64,000 nt of DNA, from contig PDUO01000038.1 of NCBI GenBank assembly GCA_003008705.1, positions 1-64,000 of the forward strand. Reading direction: 5' to 3'. The number at the start of each line of letters is the position of its first letter. Position 1 is the stretch's first letter. Under the pieces are notes generated by a model. It was not told the DNA's origin, ran no database searches, and saw nothing but the letters and a program-made list of their open reading frames with translations. A program made the translations under genes and the position numbers. This document shows positions 1 through 12,985 of this stretch, one piece after another. The DNA comes from Pezicula radicicola (lineage: Eukaryota; Ascomycota; Leotiomycetes; Helotiales; Dermateaceae).

Positions 1-3000
1 TATAAGGTATATATCTAACTCTATTCATGAAGGTATTCTCTTAACTCCCAGAGCTTAGTAGCTTCGTAATACTAGTACTAGAGATTCTAATACTATATCC
101 ATTAATACTCCTACTAGTTATATTAGAACTAGAAGATTTTATCTATTATAGTATCCTCTACCTCTTCCTCTTAGTCTCTCGGAGCCTAATCTATATAGTC
201 CTAGTATATATTATAGTACTCCTTATCTACCTTATATCTCTAGTAATCGAAGCTATCTATAACCTAGTCTAAGATAGCTCGCTGGTACCTAGTACTACTA
301 ATAAACTCCTGGATATTAGGTCTACTCTCTATACTCTATAGGGTAAGCCTGATTAGGATCCTATATTTAATAGGGAGGATAATAATAACTTTACTACTCT
401 AGCTATCTTATCTAGCCCGGCCGTTCTCTTAGATATAGTCTTTTAGTTACTAGATAGTACTAATATAAATAATAACCTAGATATTAAGGATATTAATCCT
501 AAGTCCGAGAGTATTTATAACTATAATAACCTAACTATTAATACTCTCTAGATAGAGGGATATACTATTCATCTACCTCTTGAGTTACTATACTTTCCTA
601 TCTTAGCTATCAATGTTATAATAGTAAGTATTATAACCTAACTTATAAGTAAGCTTATTAGTTCCTTTCTTACTATTATAATAGATTATAATCTTTATAA
701 GTATAGGATATTCAAGGGCTTTAGTTATAATAACTTCCTTGATTATAGCTTTAAGCTAAGGACTAAGGCCTTACTCTTGAGTATTATTTCTAGAGCTAGT
801 ATACGGAGGAGTACTAATCTTAACCTTCTATACCTAATACTAGATATTAGACTATATAGTCCGGCTATAGATAGACTAGAACCCTTATAGGATATAGATT
901 AAATTATAAAATTCCTTCTTATTCTATAGTAATAGAGTTATAGTTAAATATACTATCTAGACTCCCTTAAGGGCTAGCTTATCTAGTTATTATAGCTTCG
1001 GCCGGAACTAGGGGGTACTATCTAAGATTATCTAGTATTCATTAATAATAATATAGTTAAGCTAATATATATAGTATAGCTAACTAATATAGTTAGTAAA
1101 GGTCTTGGTTATANCTAACTTAGGTATAANAAAGACTAGAGAACTAGTCTTATATAGATCCTAGCTTCTCTACTNAATACTATAGATCTTNGCTTACTTA
1201 TATTATTCCTNGAGGTTTCCTTATAGGGAGGTTAATAGGGTAATAATAATACTAGTTCCCTCGGGTATAAGAATAACTAGTAATATAAATAAGAGGCTCT
1301 TCCTATACCCTATACCTATAATAGTAACTATAGGACTCTCTCCCTATATAATAGCCTTTAGAGCTATCTCTTATTTACTATAAAATAGACTATAAGGACT
1401 AAGGATAAGCTCTAACCTATAGTAGATATTTACTATCTATAGCTTCTTCTACTATTGTACCTAGACCTCTTTATTAACTCTCTTCTATAGGCTTTACTTC
1501 CGCTTTCGTCTAAAGAGACTACTAACTTAGTCCTACTTAATATAAAAGCCAAGAAACTAGTACTACTCTTAGTTAATCTTCCGAAACTACTCTTACTAGC
1601 TTAGAGTCTTGAATCAGCCTTCGGATATTAAGTAAGTATAAATTATACTAGTAGTATAGGTACTATAGCTAGCTTATAGATCCTATAAGCTATCTCCTTT
1701 AGGATTATCCTTATTGAAGTAGTTATTATTAAGTATCTTAGGCCTATCCTTATCCTAAAAGATATCCTATAGATACTTCTAACTAATAGTAATTATAGTT
1801 TACCTCTATAGACTAATATTTAATCTAATACCTATCTATTCAATAGACTTATATTAAAAGATCTTCCGGAGTTAATTAGATATTTATATCTTTAGGGGTT
1901 ACTTAGAAGGAGGGCTCTCATTGTTTAAACTACTCTTATAGATAGGGTAAGATATTACTATTCTAGTATTATCCTCTACTTCTTTAGTTAGTCTAGGTCC
2001 TTATATAAATATACTCAGCTCTATAGTATTACTACTTATAATCTATATACTTTTATAGAATAGTAGTATAAGCTAGAGGAAATATATAAGTAACTCTCTA
2101 ACCTCTTCGAGTAAGAAGTATTAAATAACCTTGATCTACTTACTTAACTTATACCCTTTATAATATAATATTATAAAATAAACTAAGCTATCCTTGATAA
2201 AGATATTCTAAACCCTACTATTCCTAGTATTCTAGTATTAGATTCTAATAATCTTAGTTATATAAGTAGCCTANCTACTAGTAATATATATAAGAAGTAG
2301 TAACTCCTCTTAGAATACCTTGAATTTATACCTATACTCCTAGATAGTCTTCTAGTACTATTGGATTAGTTGACTAGGTCTTTCGGGCTATAGTATATCC
2401 CTCTATAAGGCTAGCTTACTTATAACCCTCTTTACTAACTATTTAGAACCTTCTATACTATTAATCGAGAATTAGTTCTGGAGATCTTTAAGGAATAACT
2501 ATCTAATACTCTACTTAGTAGGGTTATCCTAGATTTTATCCTAGTGGATTTTAGATAGGGGTATACCCTGGATCTAATAGTATAAATCTATCTATAATAT
2601 TAGTAACTTAGTAATTAACTAGCCCTAGGCCTAGCTTACTAGTCTATATACTATCTTCTAGACCTATTCTATATAGAATTAGACTCCTTGATATAAGAGA
2701 GTATCCCCTTTCTATTATATAGTCCCTTCGGTAGTAGTATTATATCGGATATAGAGACTATAGGTTTAGGCCTTAAATATCTAATCCATTGGAGTTAACT
2801 TTCTATACTTACCTATTAATATTATAAATTAATAAGATATCCCTTATATAAGCTTGATATAACTCGGGCTCTACTCCTTAGCCTCTTCTTAGCTCTACTA
2901 CTAGGTTAGCTTCTAAGTAATACTAGCTTACTAGGTCTAATATACCTTCTGGATAACTATTAACTAAGTAAGCTTAATGATAGTAGAGAGTTTAAGAGTA

Positions 3001-4780
3001 TAATCCTCGGGTGTCTCCTAGCCCTTGTCTTCTTGGATACCTAGAATAGTTAAACTACTAATAACTATACTCTAGTATTTATTATCAATGAGATTATAAT
3101 TGAGTAAGGTAATATAAAGCTATAGTAGTACTTTCTGGATTTTATTCTAGAAGTATTAATATATTTCATTCTTATAGTATTATTCTTCCTCTTAGTAATT
3201 AGTTAACTAATCTATAACTTCTATTAATATATTAAGATAGACCTATTACTATATAGTTAACTTAAAATAAGGTTACTTATCCTCTTCTAGGTCCTTATAG
3301 TAGATAATATAACTAAGGAGCTACTTCTAAATAGTAGTATACTTCTAAAAAGTACCTAGCTTTATCTTATAGTTGAATAACCTCTTAGGTTTCTTCCCTC
3401 GCTCCTTCTAGTTAGTCTTAACTAGTACTACCTTTTTAATAATACCTTTAATAGTAATACCCTACCTATCTTGAATTATCTTATTAAATACCTTATAGAT
3501 AATATATAACTTAGTTTCATTATCCTAGTTAATTAGTTTAATTAACTAATATAATTCTATAAGGTTAAACTAAACTAGGTACTAGACCTATCCTATAAAT
3601 TATAACTATAGATTTAGCTCAAGAGACTTATTAATAACCTTGATCTTCTGATATTAGACTATCTAGACTTAGTTCCGGCCCTTATTAATCACTCTCTCTA
3701 TCCTATCCTATATACTCTTGAGCTAGGGGTTACTCTAGAGATTACTCTAGCTCTTAACTCTCCTACTAATCTTGAAATACCTTAACTTTAGACCTTGGAT
3801 AAAAAACTACTAGTATTATACTCTACTCTACTATAGTATAGATACTATAACCTAGCTAGTATTCTTCTTTAGCTATCCTTTCTTATTTAGATTCTCCTAG
3901 TTATATTCTATCTTATAATACCTTTATATTTTCTATATATCTTTATAGATATACTAGTATAGTAATTAATTATTAATACTATAAAATATATACTATAGTC
4001 TATTTATCTATAGTAGTAATAATACTTAAATAAGCTCTAATATATCTACTAGGAATAGGAAGGGATTCTAAGCTAGAATATCTCAATTAGGAATTAATCC
4101 TATAATATACTTAATCTAGTCTATAATCCTTTACTACTCCTCCTTTCTAAATTTATATAAACTATCTATACTAAAGTAGACCTCGATCTTACTAGGTAAT
4201 ATAGTATATTAGTACTTCTTATAGACTATAACTCTAAATATTAGTAGGTAGTTAAACTAGTCTATAGTTAGTTTATAGCTTAATTATTAGTTACTTAGTT
4301 ATTTATAACTTAGTTATCTATAGCTTAGTTATTTATAATTTAATTATTTATAACTTAGTAGTTTATAACTTAATTATTTATAGCTTAACTAGTTTATAGC
4401 TTAGTTACTTTTATTACTTAAATAATTATTTACTCTAAATATAATATTAATATAAACTTTATCCTTTATATATCTTCTCTTCTTCTTATATAATATAAAC
4501 CCCTATATATATAAGTCTATCTAGGTTATCTAAGCTTAAGAGTAACGAATACTAAAACTATAAGAATAAGTATAAATAATTATAATATACCTCTAACTTT
4601 GAATTTTATAATTCTAAGAATAGGGTTGGAATTACTATATATAGTTTACTATTTCTTGATATTTATAACTTCTTATATAACCTCCTTCCTACTTATTTTC
4701 ATAAACCAATCTAGCCCTGAAAATAAACTAACCCAGCCCCTATATCTTATGACTACCTTATTCTACCACCACCAAAATTA
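1..4780. repeat. RIP-degraded AT-rich repeat block
   Basis: The block is very AT-rich, saturated with TA, CTA and TAG, and poor in CA and TG. No reading frame of useful length survives on either strand. This is the signature expected when RIP converts CpA to TpA in a duplicated transposon. Ns occur at 1114, 1130, 1175, 1191, 1211 and 2274, so the assembly was uncertain here. I could not identify the parent element by eye. At nearly 4.8 kb the size would fit an LTR retrotransposon or a stack of shorter elements. The transition to ordinary composition is abrupt at about 4800. Confidence 0.8.
4268..4410. repeat. About 15-bp AT-rich minisatellite
   Basis: Roughly eight to nine imperfect tandem units resembling TTTATAGCTTAGTTA run through this stretch. 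Units differ mainly by G/A and C/T changes, consistent with RIP acting on an already tandem array. It lies inside the degraded block and contains no coding frame. Confidence 0.75.
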
Positions 4781-4783
4781 AAT

Positions 4784-4801
4784 CAACCCAGCCCTGGGTT
4801 G
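4784..4801. repeat. Short perfect hairpin at repeat edge
   Basis: CAACCCA-GCCC-TGGGTTG forms a 7-bp perfect stem with a 4-base loop, exactly where AT-rich repeat gives way to normal sequence. Related AACCAATCTAGCCCTG and AACCCAGCCCC motifs occur at 4704-4740. It may be the terminus of the degraded element. This is inferred from position only. Confidence 0.45.
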
Positions 4802-5526
4802 GTTAAGTAATAAGAGATAGGTGAGCGTCGCGAGTGACATCCTTTTTTGAGACTACAGCAATCGGCGATAGAAGGGCCGACCTCATTGGAAGATCTATCG
4901 TGGCTGCAGTAGCCTCCTCTTCAATTATGCTCCGTCCACTTAATCGTGAATTGGTCAAGCGGCCAGTAGTTTTGAGGGAATTCTAGGGCGTCCAAAAGCA
5001 AATTTGATCACATGTGGGAAACCGCAAAACATATTACATTTTAAAGATGCGAGGATCATATTCGCACACGTCTTATTCTGGTCGTGTCTTTGAAGGAGAA
5101 TGATTTTATTTCTAGTCTCTACTTTTCGTGTTTGCGAGGCTGCGTTCAAAAGGCGAGATGATTCTCAGAAAGTTCCTTTGTACAGCCTGTTGAAGGCTGA
5201 GCCCTTGAAGCATCAGATGGCGTTCTTGGCGTACTCTAGTTCGCCTCACGTCGTATAATGACTACGAAAAAGAAAATTTCTCTATTCAGCCTACAGAAGC
5301 CCGATACGTGGTAGCTTAGCTTCTCTTGGAATGTCTTATAAAGTAAGGGAGCCTAAACCTTTCTACTCGGGCTGAGTAAGTATTAAGAAAGAGGTGATTT
5401 GGACAACGTGTGCTAACATTCGAGTATAGAACTTGTACTCATCGACTTTGAAATTAGTAAGATCGATATTCTTTTTCTTTCTCAGGCATACGCTGACGAT
5501 AATTTGAAGCTGATTTAATTCCCAGC
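4802..5526. other. Intergenic region upstream of the NLR gene
   Basis: Base composition is ordinary. There is no open frame with recognisable homology on either strand and no repeat. It presumably holds the promoter and 5' UTR of the NLR gene that starts at 5527. I see no specific regulatory motif to name. Confidence 0.5.
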
Positions 5527-8500
5527 ATGGAGTTTCTCAAGACATTGGTTGACCCGAATGATGCTCAAGTCGAGTGAGTCAGATCTTACTGATTTGCCAT
5601 TGCCAACTCCCCTTTGCTTTGGTTTTTTGGCCTGCGAATTGTGTAATTAATAATGTTCCTCTGATCTAGTATTGTTCTCATTCATGGCCTTAATCCGCTG
5701 AATACGCCAGAACACGCAGAAATGACTTGGACTGAAGAGGGTACCATGTGGCCTAAAGACCTTCTCCCTAAAACGCTCTCCCAAGCCGACCCTCCTGTCC
5801 TGGCTCGTATTCTTCTGTTTGGCTACAACGCAAACGTAGCATTTGATCCCTCGACTCAGGGTATTAGAGGCCACGCTGAGTCGCTGTTGATCGACTTACA
5901 CTTAAAGCGTAAGGTAAAATAATAGCCTGCCCAATTCGATCTTGCAATCATGCCATATCTGACGCGAGCTATCAAGTCTCCAAAGGGCGCGGCTCACCGG
6001 CCCATCGTGTTCATTTGCCATAGCCTCGGAGGTTTAGTTTTGAAACAGGTAGGACGAATTGGCGATTATTCTTGATGCGGAAAGATAATTTTTTAGGCTT
6101 TGATTATTGCAAAGGGTCCAAATAAGTATGAGCCGATCAGGAATGCGACGTAATATACACTCCAAGAATTTTTTATTACTTCATTGCTGACTTTATGTTC
6201 AGCTGGGGCTTGGTATTTTTTGGAACACCGCATCACGGAGGCAATCTTGTGAACCTAGGAAAATTCGTCGCAAAAGTGGTGCGAGGCGCTCGTGGGGGGC
6301 AAAATAACCCCATTCTCCAAACACTTGAGAAGGGTGGTTATATAACTGAGGAACTTGCCGAAAATTTCCGCGACGAGGTGGAAAGATACAACATTATTAG
6401 CTTTTATGAGACAAAAGGAATGCGGCTCTCTGGGTGGAGAGAACTCGGGCTTGTGAGTTCCACCTTTTAACTGTTCTGTTTTTAAGCTTACACTTGATGC
6501 GTAGATTGTTGAGCGAAGTTCGGCGATATTTGGCTCAGGAAGAAACCGAGAAACGATACTGGGGTTGAACAAGGACCATTCTGGACTGTGCAAATTCGCG
6601 TCGAGGACAGCCGAGAACTACGACAGGGTCGAGGGTTCGATTGTCGAGCTTGTAGGAAACGCTGTGATCGCAGGAGAAGGGGCCGTGAGAAAGGCGACTC
6701 AGGAGGGTATCACGGTAGAGCAGATTCAGATCATTAACATCGATGTTCGACAGAGTACGTAAATCAGTAGCATAATAGGATATTTTCTAACCTCGTTTCT
6801 GTTTGTAAAGTCACGGCTGCTGTGGAGCCGCTCGTCCAACCCATTCTCGATCAATTGACAGGTAAAATATGCGACTCTCCTTTCTTCATCAGTCAACTAA
6901 TAAGGTGATGCATTTTTAGAACAGGAATACTATCGCAAACAAGAGAAAGCCATCAGCCGACGTCGAGAGATAACAGCTTGGCTCTCCGCCCCAGATCCAT
7001 CGCTAAATTATGAAGTAGCTCGCGAAAAGTGTCTCGAAAATACTGGGGCATGGTTCATAACTAGCAAGGAATTCTATAACTGGAGGGAAAACCCCAAGTC
7101 ATGGCTTTGGCTACATGGAATCCCAGGGTGTGGAAAGACGGTGCTGAACTCCACCATCATAAGCAGTTTCTCTAAGAGCCGAAGTGGCCGAGCAGTGGCA
7201 TATTACTACTTTGACTTCAGTGACGACGTGAATCGAACTCTGGACAAGATGCTGAGGTCCATCATTGACCAGTTAGATACCCAACACCAAGGTCTGTCTC
7301 CAGCCTTGGATGAGTTATTCACTCGACATACGAACTATGGGAAACGTCAGCCTAGTAGGCGTCAAATGCTCTCGACCCTCGAACTGATGTTCCAAGAGTT
7401 TGAAGAGGCTTTTATCTTTCTAGATGCTCTTGAAGAATGTAAGGACCTCGATGACCTTCTGAAAGATATCAAAAAAATGAAGGGTTGGTCTCTTCAGGGG
7501 CTGCATTTCCTAATCACGAGTCGGAAGGAAGAAAAGATTGAAAGTGCTCTTCAATTTATTTCCCCTCAGTGCATAATCAGCATAGAAGATGGGAATATAA
7601 ATCAAGATATTCGATTATACGTTAAAGCAGAGCTAGAGGACGGCGGTCGACTTGAGAAATGGATTGGGGATGCTAACGCCGTGGCGTTACTCGAGAACGA
7701 ATTGATGAGTAAAGCGGGGGCTATGTAGGTTCTGGATTTAATTTGGAAAGAGACCAGCGGTAACCATGAATCAGGTTCAGATGGGTTGATTGCCAACTCG
7801 ATGTTATTAGCAAGGACTGTGTATCACGGGGTGATCTTCGTCGTACCCTTGCCGCACTACCCGAAGGGCTGGATGGGACCTACTACCGCATCCTGGATCG
7901 TATCAACGACTCACTTCGATCTAAGGCCTATCGCATTCTCCGATGGCTCGCGTATTCCCGCCGGCCACTTCAAGACACAGAGGTGCTAGACGTGGCCGCC
8001 GTTCGAGGAGACGAAGACGATATCGACATTGAGCTCGAGTTTGACATCGAGGAGCGTCCTAATAATACCAGATTTATCCTCATGATCTGTTCCAGCTTGA
8101 TCACTTCGGTCTTTGATGCCAAAACAAAGACACATCAAATCAAGTTGGCACATTTCACAGTCCAGGAGTACCTTGAATCTAGTCGAATTCCTACCGGGCC
8201 TGGACTAACGTGGCCGTATGGCATAGCGGCCACCTCGTCAAATCTGGCAATTGCAAGAATCTGCCTCGTATACCTTTTCCAATTTGACAAACCGGACTCG
8301 CTATCAGAGGACACAATAGAGAAGTTTCCGCTCGCTAGATACGCAGCCGAATATTGGACTTCACATGCTCGTGCTGCCTGCAATGATACGGTACTACTTA
8401 ATAGACAACTGGAGACTCTTTTCCTGCACCAGCCAAATGTTCTGGCAAACTGGATTCGTCTTTTTAATCCTGATGTGCCGAAGGAGGGACCTCAAATCAC

Positions 8501-9428
8501 GAAACCGCTCAGCAAGATCAGCACCTCATTGTACTACGCTTCTCTTTCAGGGCTCCATGCCCCTATGCGGAAGCTCATTGAATCGGGTGCAGATATAAAC
8601 ATGCTGGGTGGCTTCGCAGGAAACGCACTTCACGCTGCATGTGCAGGCGGTTTCCAGGACACAGTCCAGCTCCTCCTCAGCCTCCACGCCGATGTCAATT
8701 TCCGAGTCCGACGCCCTATCATGCCAGGAATTTATGACAAAGAACATGATGCACTGCATGTAGCTTCCTACGTCGGACACACAGGCATCGTAGAATTACT
8801 CCTCGATGCAGGCGCAAATGCCAACTCGCAAGGAGGTCTATTTGGCAATGCTCTTCAGGCAGCGTCTTACCAGGGACATGACGAGATCGTCAAGCTACTT
8901 CTTAACAGAGGAGCGGATATCGATAAAGTTGGAGGAAAATTCGACACAGCGCTGATTGCAGCATCATGGTCCGGTCTCGACAGAACCGTCAAACTCCTCC
9001 ACAGTCGAGGCGCCTCCCTTGACACTAAAGGCAGAAACTTTGGGACTGCCTTACAAGCCGCGGCAAACGATGGGAATGAGGGTGTAGTGATATTCTTATT
9101 AGAAGCTGGCGCAGATGTCCACGCGGTAGCTGGAGGCAGCGAATGGTATGGAACCGCTGTTGCGGCTACTGCTGGGGCAGGGTGGACTTCAATAATTCAG
9201 CGTCTACTCGATAAAGGAGCTGATGTTAATCAAAAGGGAGGGAAGTACGGGACAGCGTTGCAGGCCGCGGCTGCGCGGGGACATGAAGGCGCGGTGCAGC
9301 TTCTCTTGGAGAAGGGTGCTGATATCAATACCGAAGGAGGTATGTACCCAAGTGCGATAGAAGCAGCTAGGGCTGAAAAAATGAGGCAGACCCTGGCAAT
9401 CTTGGAAGCATGGGAACTTCGTCGCTGA
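5527..9428 (+). CDS. NLR-type protein: lipase-like, NACHT, ankyrin
   Basis: This is a predicted intracellular STAND receptor of the fungal NLR type. Nine exons (5527-5573, 5670-5913, 5977-6048, 6097-6149, 6203-6452, 6505-6754, 6811-6861, 6920-7724, 7775-9428) give one clean frame of 1141 residues, and all introns are GT-AG. Residues about 17-230 are an alpha/beta hydrolase (PGAP1/DUF676-like) with DIVLIHGL, the nucleophile elbow CHSLGG (Ser113) and FFGTPHHGG. The Walker A motif GIPGCGKT is at 389-396, followed by the LDALEE and SRKEE segments of NACHT and a winged-helix-like region. Residues about 841-1141 carry eight ankyrin repeats and a partial ninth. Such proteins act in allorecognition or heterospecific defence in fungi; the ligand is unknown. 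It is one of the few long intact genes in the window. I found no frameshift. The start was chosen because it precedes exon 1 directly and no alternative in-frame ATG lies nearby. Confidence 0.93.
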
Positions 9429-9479
9429 GTATATGTTACTATGTGTCCTGCAATTTGTAGAGGACTGGTTCTGGAAAGA

Positions 9480-9860
9480 CGCATATAAAAGTAAGAATAT
9501 AATTGCATAATATATATAAGGTTTATATAATATAATATATAAGAATTGATTAAAATATTTTTATTCCTAAGATAAAGAATATTCTTATAATATTAATCTT
9601 TAAATCTAAGGTATTCTTAAAAGATAATACTCTAAATTTTATATACTTTAATATAATTAACTTAGAGACTTTAATTTTATATATAAAATAAACTTAGTAA
9701 ATACTAATAAGACTTTATCTTTAAAGTAAAACTATATCTTATTTATTATAAGCTATATAAGAATTCCTTTATATATAATTAAAGATAAACAATATAATAT
9801 ATATATATATAGTATTTTAAGCTTATATAAGTATTATTTATCCGAGCTAGGACTAAGAGA
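9480..9860. repeat. AT-rich RIP-like tract
   Basis: This is a TA-dominated stretch without coding potential, between the 3' end of the NLR gene and the decayed hydrolase. Composition matches the degraded block at the left edge, suggesting a short mutated repeat remnant. No terminal repeats are visible. Confidence 0.6.
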
Positions 9861-10003
9861 ATGTCTAGCTTTAGATAAAACGTTGAAGCTAATAACTCTA
9901 CAGCTGCTAATACTGTTAGAGGTAGTTCTAGGCCAATGGTATCCCCTTTATCAGTTGTATTTAAAACCTAACCTGCTTGTGTTTTGCTACTGTGATATAT
10001 GCT

Positions 10004-10850
10004 TTATTCGCAATCCTCTAGAAACTTTCTTAGTATTAGTTCAAACTCTATCGGAGACTCCCAGAAAGGTGCGTGCCCAAGACCAGCCATCCTGATACAT
10101 CGGCCTTGCCACAAAGAGCCCCAGGTCAGAGATTCCAGATAGTCCAGATTCACAAATGGCTCTTCCGCCTCGTTCACTACGCCGAGCTTCCTTTGACAAC
10201 CTCGACTTGATCAACGCCCTGACCAGAAGTAAATGCAGAAAACATCATCCTCCTCGCACGGCCATCAGTGCGTATAGCACAGTCACGCTGCCATGGTTCC
10301 TGAGGCGGACCTGTAGCAACATGAGCGTACTCTGCTACTTCTGCATCACTCAAAGCCTCCTCGCCTGAGAAGGCCATAACCTTTGACTTCGGATCTTTGA
10401 AGAATGCTAACGACACTTGTTCGGGACCCGAAGATGGTGGCGTCCAACGAGCATTATTCCTTTGATGAATATGCTTTCAGGCAACTGATCTTGTTGCAGC
10501 ATCGACTGTATTTCAATGCATATATGACCACCAAGGCTCCAACCAAGCATGACGAGACAAGAGATGCCCATCTGGTGCAGAATCTCGACGACGCATTCGG
10601 CGTAACCACGCATTGAGTACGAAGTTTGTGGATCAGGAGCGTCGCTGGACAGACCATGGCCTGGCAAGTCGATGGCAACAACTTGGTATCTCGTTGTGAA
10701 ATACTTGGATCGGAGTATATGGCGCCACACTTGGCTGCTAGAACTGTTTCCATGGACCAGGAGGAGCGTTAAAGCTTGTGTTCCGGGGCTGCTGGTTTGT
10801 ATGACATGTACGACGCCCTGCTTCGTAGTGATGTCGCTTTCTCGGGGCAT
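10004..10850 (-). pseudogene. Alpha/beta hydrolase, two frameshifts
   Basis: The first 147 codons (10850 downwards) encode an alpha/beta-hydrolase fold with the oxyanion segment LLLVHGNSSSS, DLPGHGLS and the nucleophile elbow GWSLGG. The protein then continues in a second frame (10416 to 10180: SLAFFKDPKSKVMAFSGEEA) and a third frame (to 10004: EPFVNLDYLESL, then AGLGHAPFWE with the probable catalytic His). Each switch equals loss of one base: at GTTGGACG near 10424, where GGNACG is expected, and at CGGCGTAG near 10181. The total length of about 280 codons is normal for the family, and all catalytic segments are present. It is either a recent pseudogene or an intact gene with two homopolymer errors. 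It is divergent from the PaiB-like relic across 246 bp. The substrate cannot be predicted. Confidence 0.8.
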
Positions 10851-11096
10851 TGTTGCTGGGAAGAACCGTATGATAGATCTGGATGTTCGATGAAGCTACC
10901 GTTCTTTACTGTTGGTGCAATTTATTGAACTCCGTAGACTTACCCGCTTCGTTTTCTGAGGTTCGCACCATCTATGAGTGCTAATAGCGGCCGATAGCGG
11001 CCCGACGAGGCAGAATTAGGACATATTCATAACCGTGGCATCATTGCCTCTAGGGAGCAAAACCTCTATACTTTCCCAATCATCAACATCAACATC

Positions 11097-11270
11097 ATGC
11101 ATCTTCCCATCTTCAACGTCGAGAAGCGACCAGAAGTTCTGCATGACTTTATCCGTCAAAATCCGTTATGTATCTTGACTACAGCGATAGAGTCGGAGTC
11201 TCTTCTATTTCTCCAAAGCAGCCATATTCCCTAGGTTGTCGACCCTGTGCTTTTAACCAGAGATGAGTAA
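11097..11270 (+). pseudogene. PaiB-like FMN-binding protein, N-terminal relic
   Basis: The translation from the ATG at 11097 (MHLPIFNVEKRPEVLHDF, then IRQNPLCILTTAI and LQSSHIP) matches the N-terminus of the PaiB/FMN-binding split-barrel family. The family motif SSHIPW is broken: the Trp codon reads TAG at 11232-11234. The frame then continues VVDPVLLTRDE to a second stop at 11268. The remaining roughly 150 residues of the family are not recognisable downstream, so this is a truncated relic. TGG to TAG is a CpA-to-TpA change read on the opposite strand. Its ATG is divergent from the hydrolase on the other strand, so the two may once have shared a promoter. Confidence 0.75.
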
Positions 11271-12457
11271 AATTTGCGTATCACGGTCCGGGTAGATGTC
11301 GAAGGGGAGTGAAGTAAGCACGATGAAGAGCCTTGGATTTTAATCAGCACAAATTCCATCTTCCGGCACGCAGCTGCTGTGGATTAAGACGGAACTGGAG
11401 AAGCCATACTGCGGCAACTATTAACAAACCAGCCAAGATGGGCGTGAAGCGCAGAAAACCGTTAGTGCGATCCATGATGTGGAATAGCGATCGGAGGGAA
11501 CGAGGACAAGACCGTGATTGTCGATCATTTTATATCCTGAACCGCTTTACACAGTCCAGGCTCAGCGGAAAGCTGATGGGGGAGGAGAATGTCTAAATCG
11601 GATGATATGTAGGGCCGGGTGAAGACATTCTGGATCTCGAAGAGGATGGATATGTAGTGTGTGCAAGAAGGCACAGATTCGTCCAGTAGGTCTATTTTCG
11701 AGTCTGGATACGTTCATGACAAAAAGCTTGAACCAAGCACGCCAGATTCTAGAATCTTGAATCTTCTGTCTGGCGACACGTCTTGCGGAGAACATGTTAT
11801 TACCGAGTTTTCTCATCAACCCAATATCATAATAATAGATCATCCAAGAGATTTTCTCTTTTGTATCTCTTGCTTAACCCTTAAGGACAACACCAGAAGG
11901 AGTAGGCAGGAGGAAAAGAATGGAAAGAGTTGCACAAGCCTGTATTGAAGCCATCGACTTTCGGATCCTATTCTTGTACTCATGAGAATGCCAGGACCCC
12001 CTAGTTCATACAGTATATTACACCTTACCTTGACATACTTGCGAATGTGTATAGCTGAGACATTGCGCCAGTGATAATTGAGACAAGGACCAAATTTCTA
12101 AGCAATTGCTATGATTGCGCCTCTGCGCACACGGGCTGTGATATTGGACGTAAACTCTACTTCCAACAGAAGTCACGCGCGGCCAGCACATGTGTTTCCG
12201 TCACCTTCTGGATCGAGTCAACAGATGCATACTCTGTCTTTGCATGAAGTCCCTCTCCCGACAATGCAGCAGACTTCAGTTCACTTAAGGCAACTCTAGG
12301 GGAGCAGATAAACTAGGACCTCCAATATCACGCATTGAAAAACACGCCAAGATTTTGCAACGGGGTAAACAACGAAGTGAAGGTGATTTAGAAGCACTGG
12401 TAGAGAAAACGAGAGCTATAAAGGCGGTAGCCGCAAATTTGATTGCGAAGCCACCGT
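11271..12457. other. Intergenic or fully decayed sequence
   Basis: I see no recognisable gene. A 43-residue minus-strand frame at 11344-11475 has one hydrophobic helix (PILAGLLIVAAVWLL) but no supporting context. A minus-strand stretch near 12165-12300 looks coding-like (LKSAALSGEGL, then VLAARDFCWK) but ends in stops and has no identifiable family. It is best treated as unassigned. Confidence 0.4.
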
Positions 12458-12961
12458 TCAAGGTGCCACTACCACAACTTCTGCAGCTTTCAATGCTACT
12501 CTGACCCGATTTTCCAAATCCTCTGCATCTTCGAGACCCACACTAATTCGAACCAGGTCCGCTAGAACTCCAAATTCTGCAGCCCAATCCAGCTTCAGGA
12601 AATAAGTCAAAACCGCGTAATGTGAAGTCGGTACCAAAACTTGGCCCTTTGGCTGTCTCTATTCGGTAGAATACGATAGCGTGAGGGGTGGTTTAGAAAG
12701 TGACAGAAAGAAATCCACCATAGCCCCATTAGGCGTTTTGCAGGCGTCGTAGAAGCATCTTGTCGGATTATGTCTCAGGTAGTACACAGTTTTGACAAGT
12801 GGATGGTTATTAAGAACATCGCAGATGGCCTCGGCATTTTCGTCCATTCTCTCGATCCCGGAACGAAATGGCGGCCATTCGTCCTCGGCCCAATAATTAT
12901 CTTCATACTCAACCTCTGCAACTTTTTTGAGTGCTTGGTAGTATCTACCTTGGGGGTTAAA
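12458..12961 (-). pseudogene. Cystathionine gamma-synthase, C-terminal fragment
   Basis: The minus-strand translation begins abruptly inside the family with FNPQGRYYQALKK and continues EYEDNYWAEDEWPPF, NAEAICDVLNNHP, TVYY and RCFYDACKTPNG. After a one-base loss in the GGGG run near 12740 it resumes as GYGGFLSVTF, RIETAKGPSFGTDFT and, after a further shift, LDWAAEFGVLADLVRISVGLED. These are the C-terminal domain motifs of fungal PLP-dependent cystathionine gamma-synthase-type enzymes of transsulfuration. The N-terminal PLP domain with the Schiff-base lysine is absent, so this cannot be an active enzyme. It begins only 25 bp from the end of the DUF3445 relic, which suggests a rearrangement junction. 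Confidence 0.85.
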
Positions 12962-12985
12962 TATCGAAAAGTAGGAAAGACAGTC

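Noticed and set aside
6255..9508. Long open frames on the minus strand under the NLR gene
   Set aside because: They are shadows of a well-conserved spliced plus-strand gene and have no homology of their own.
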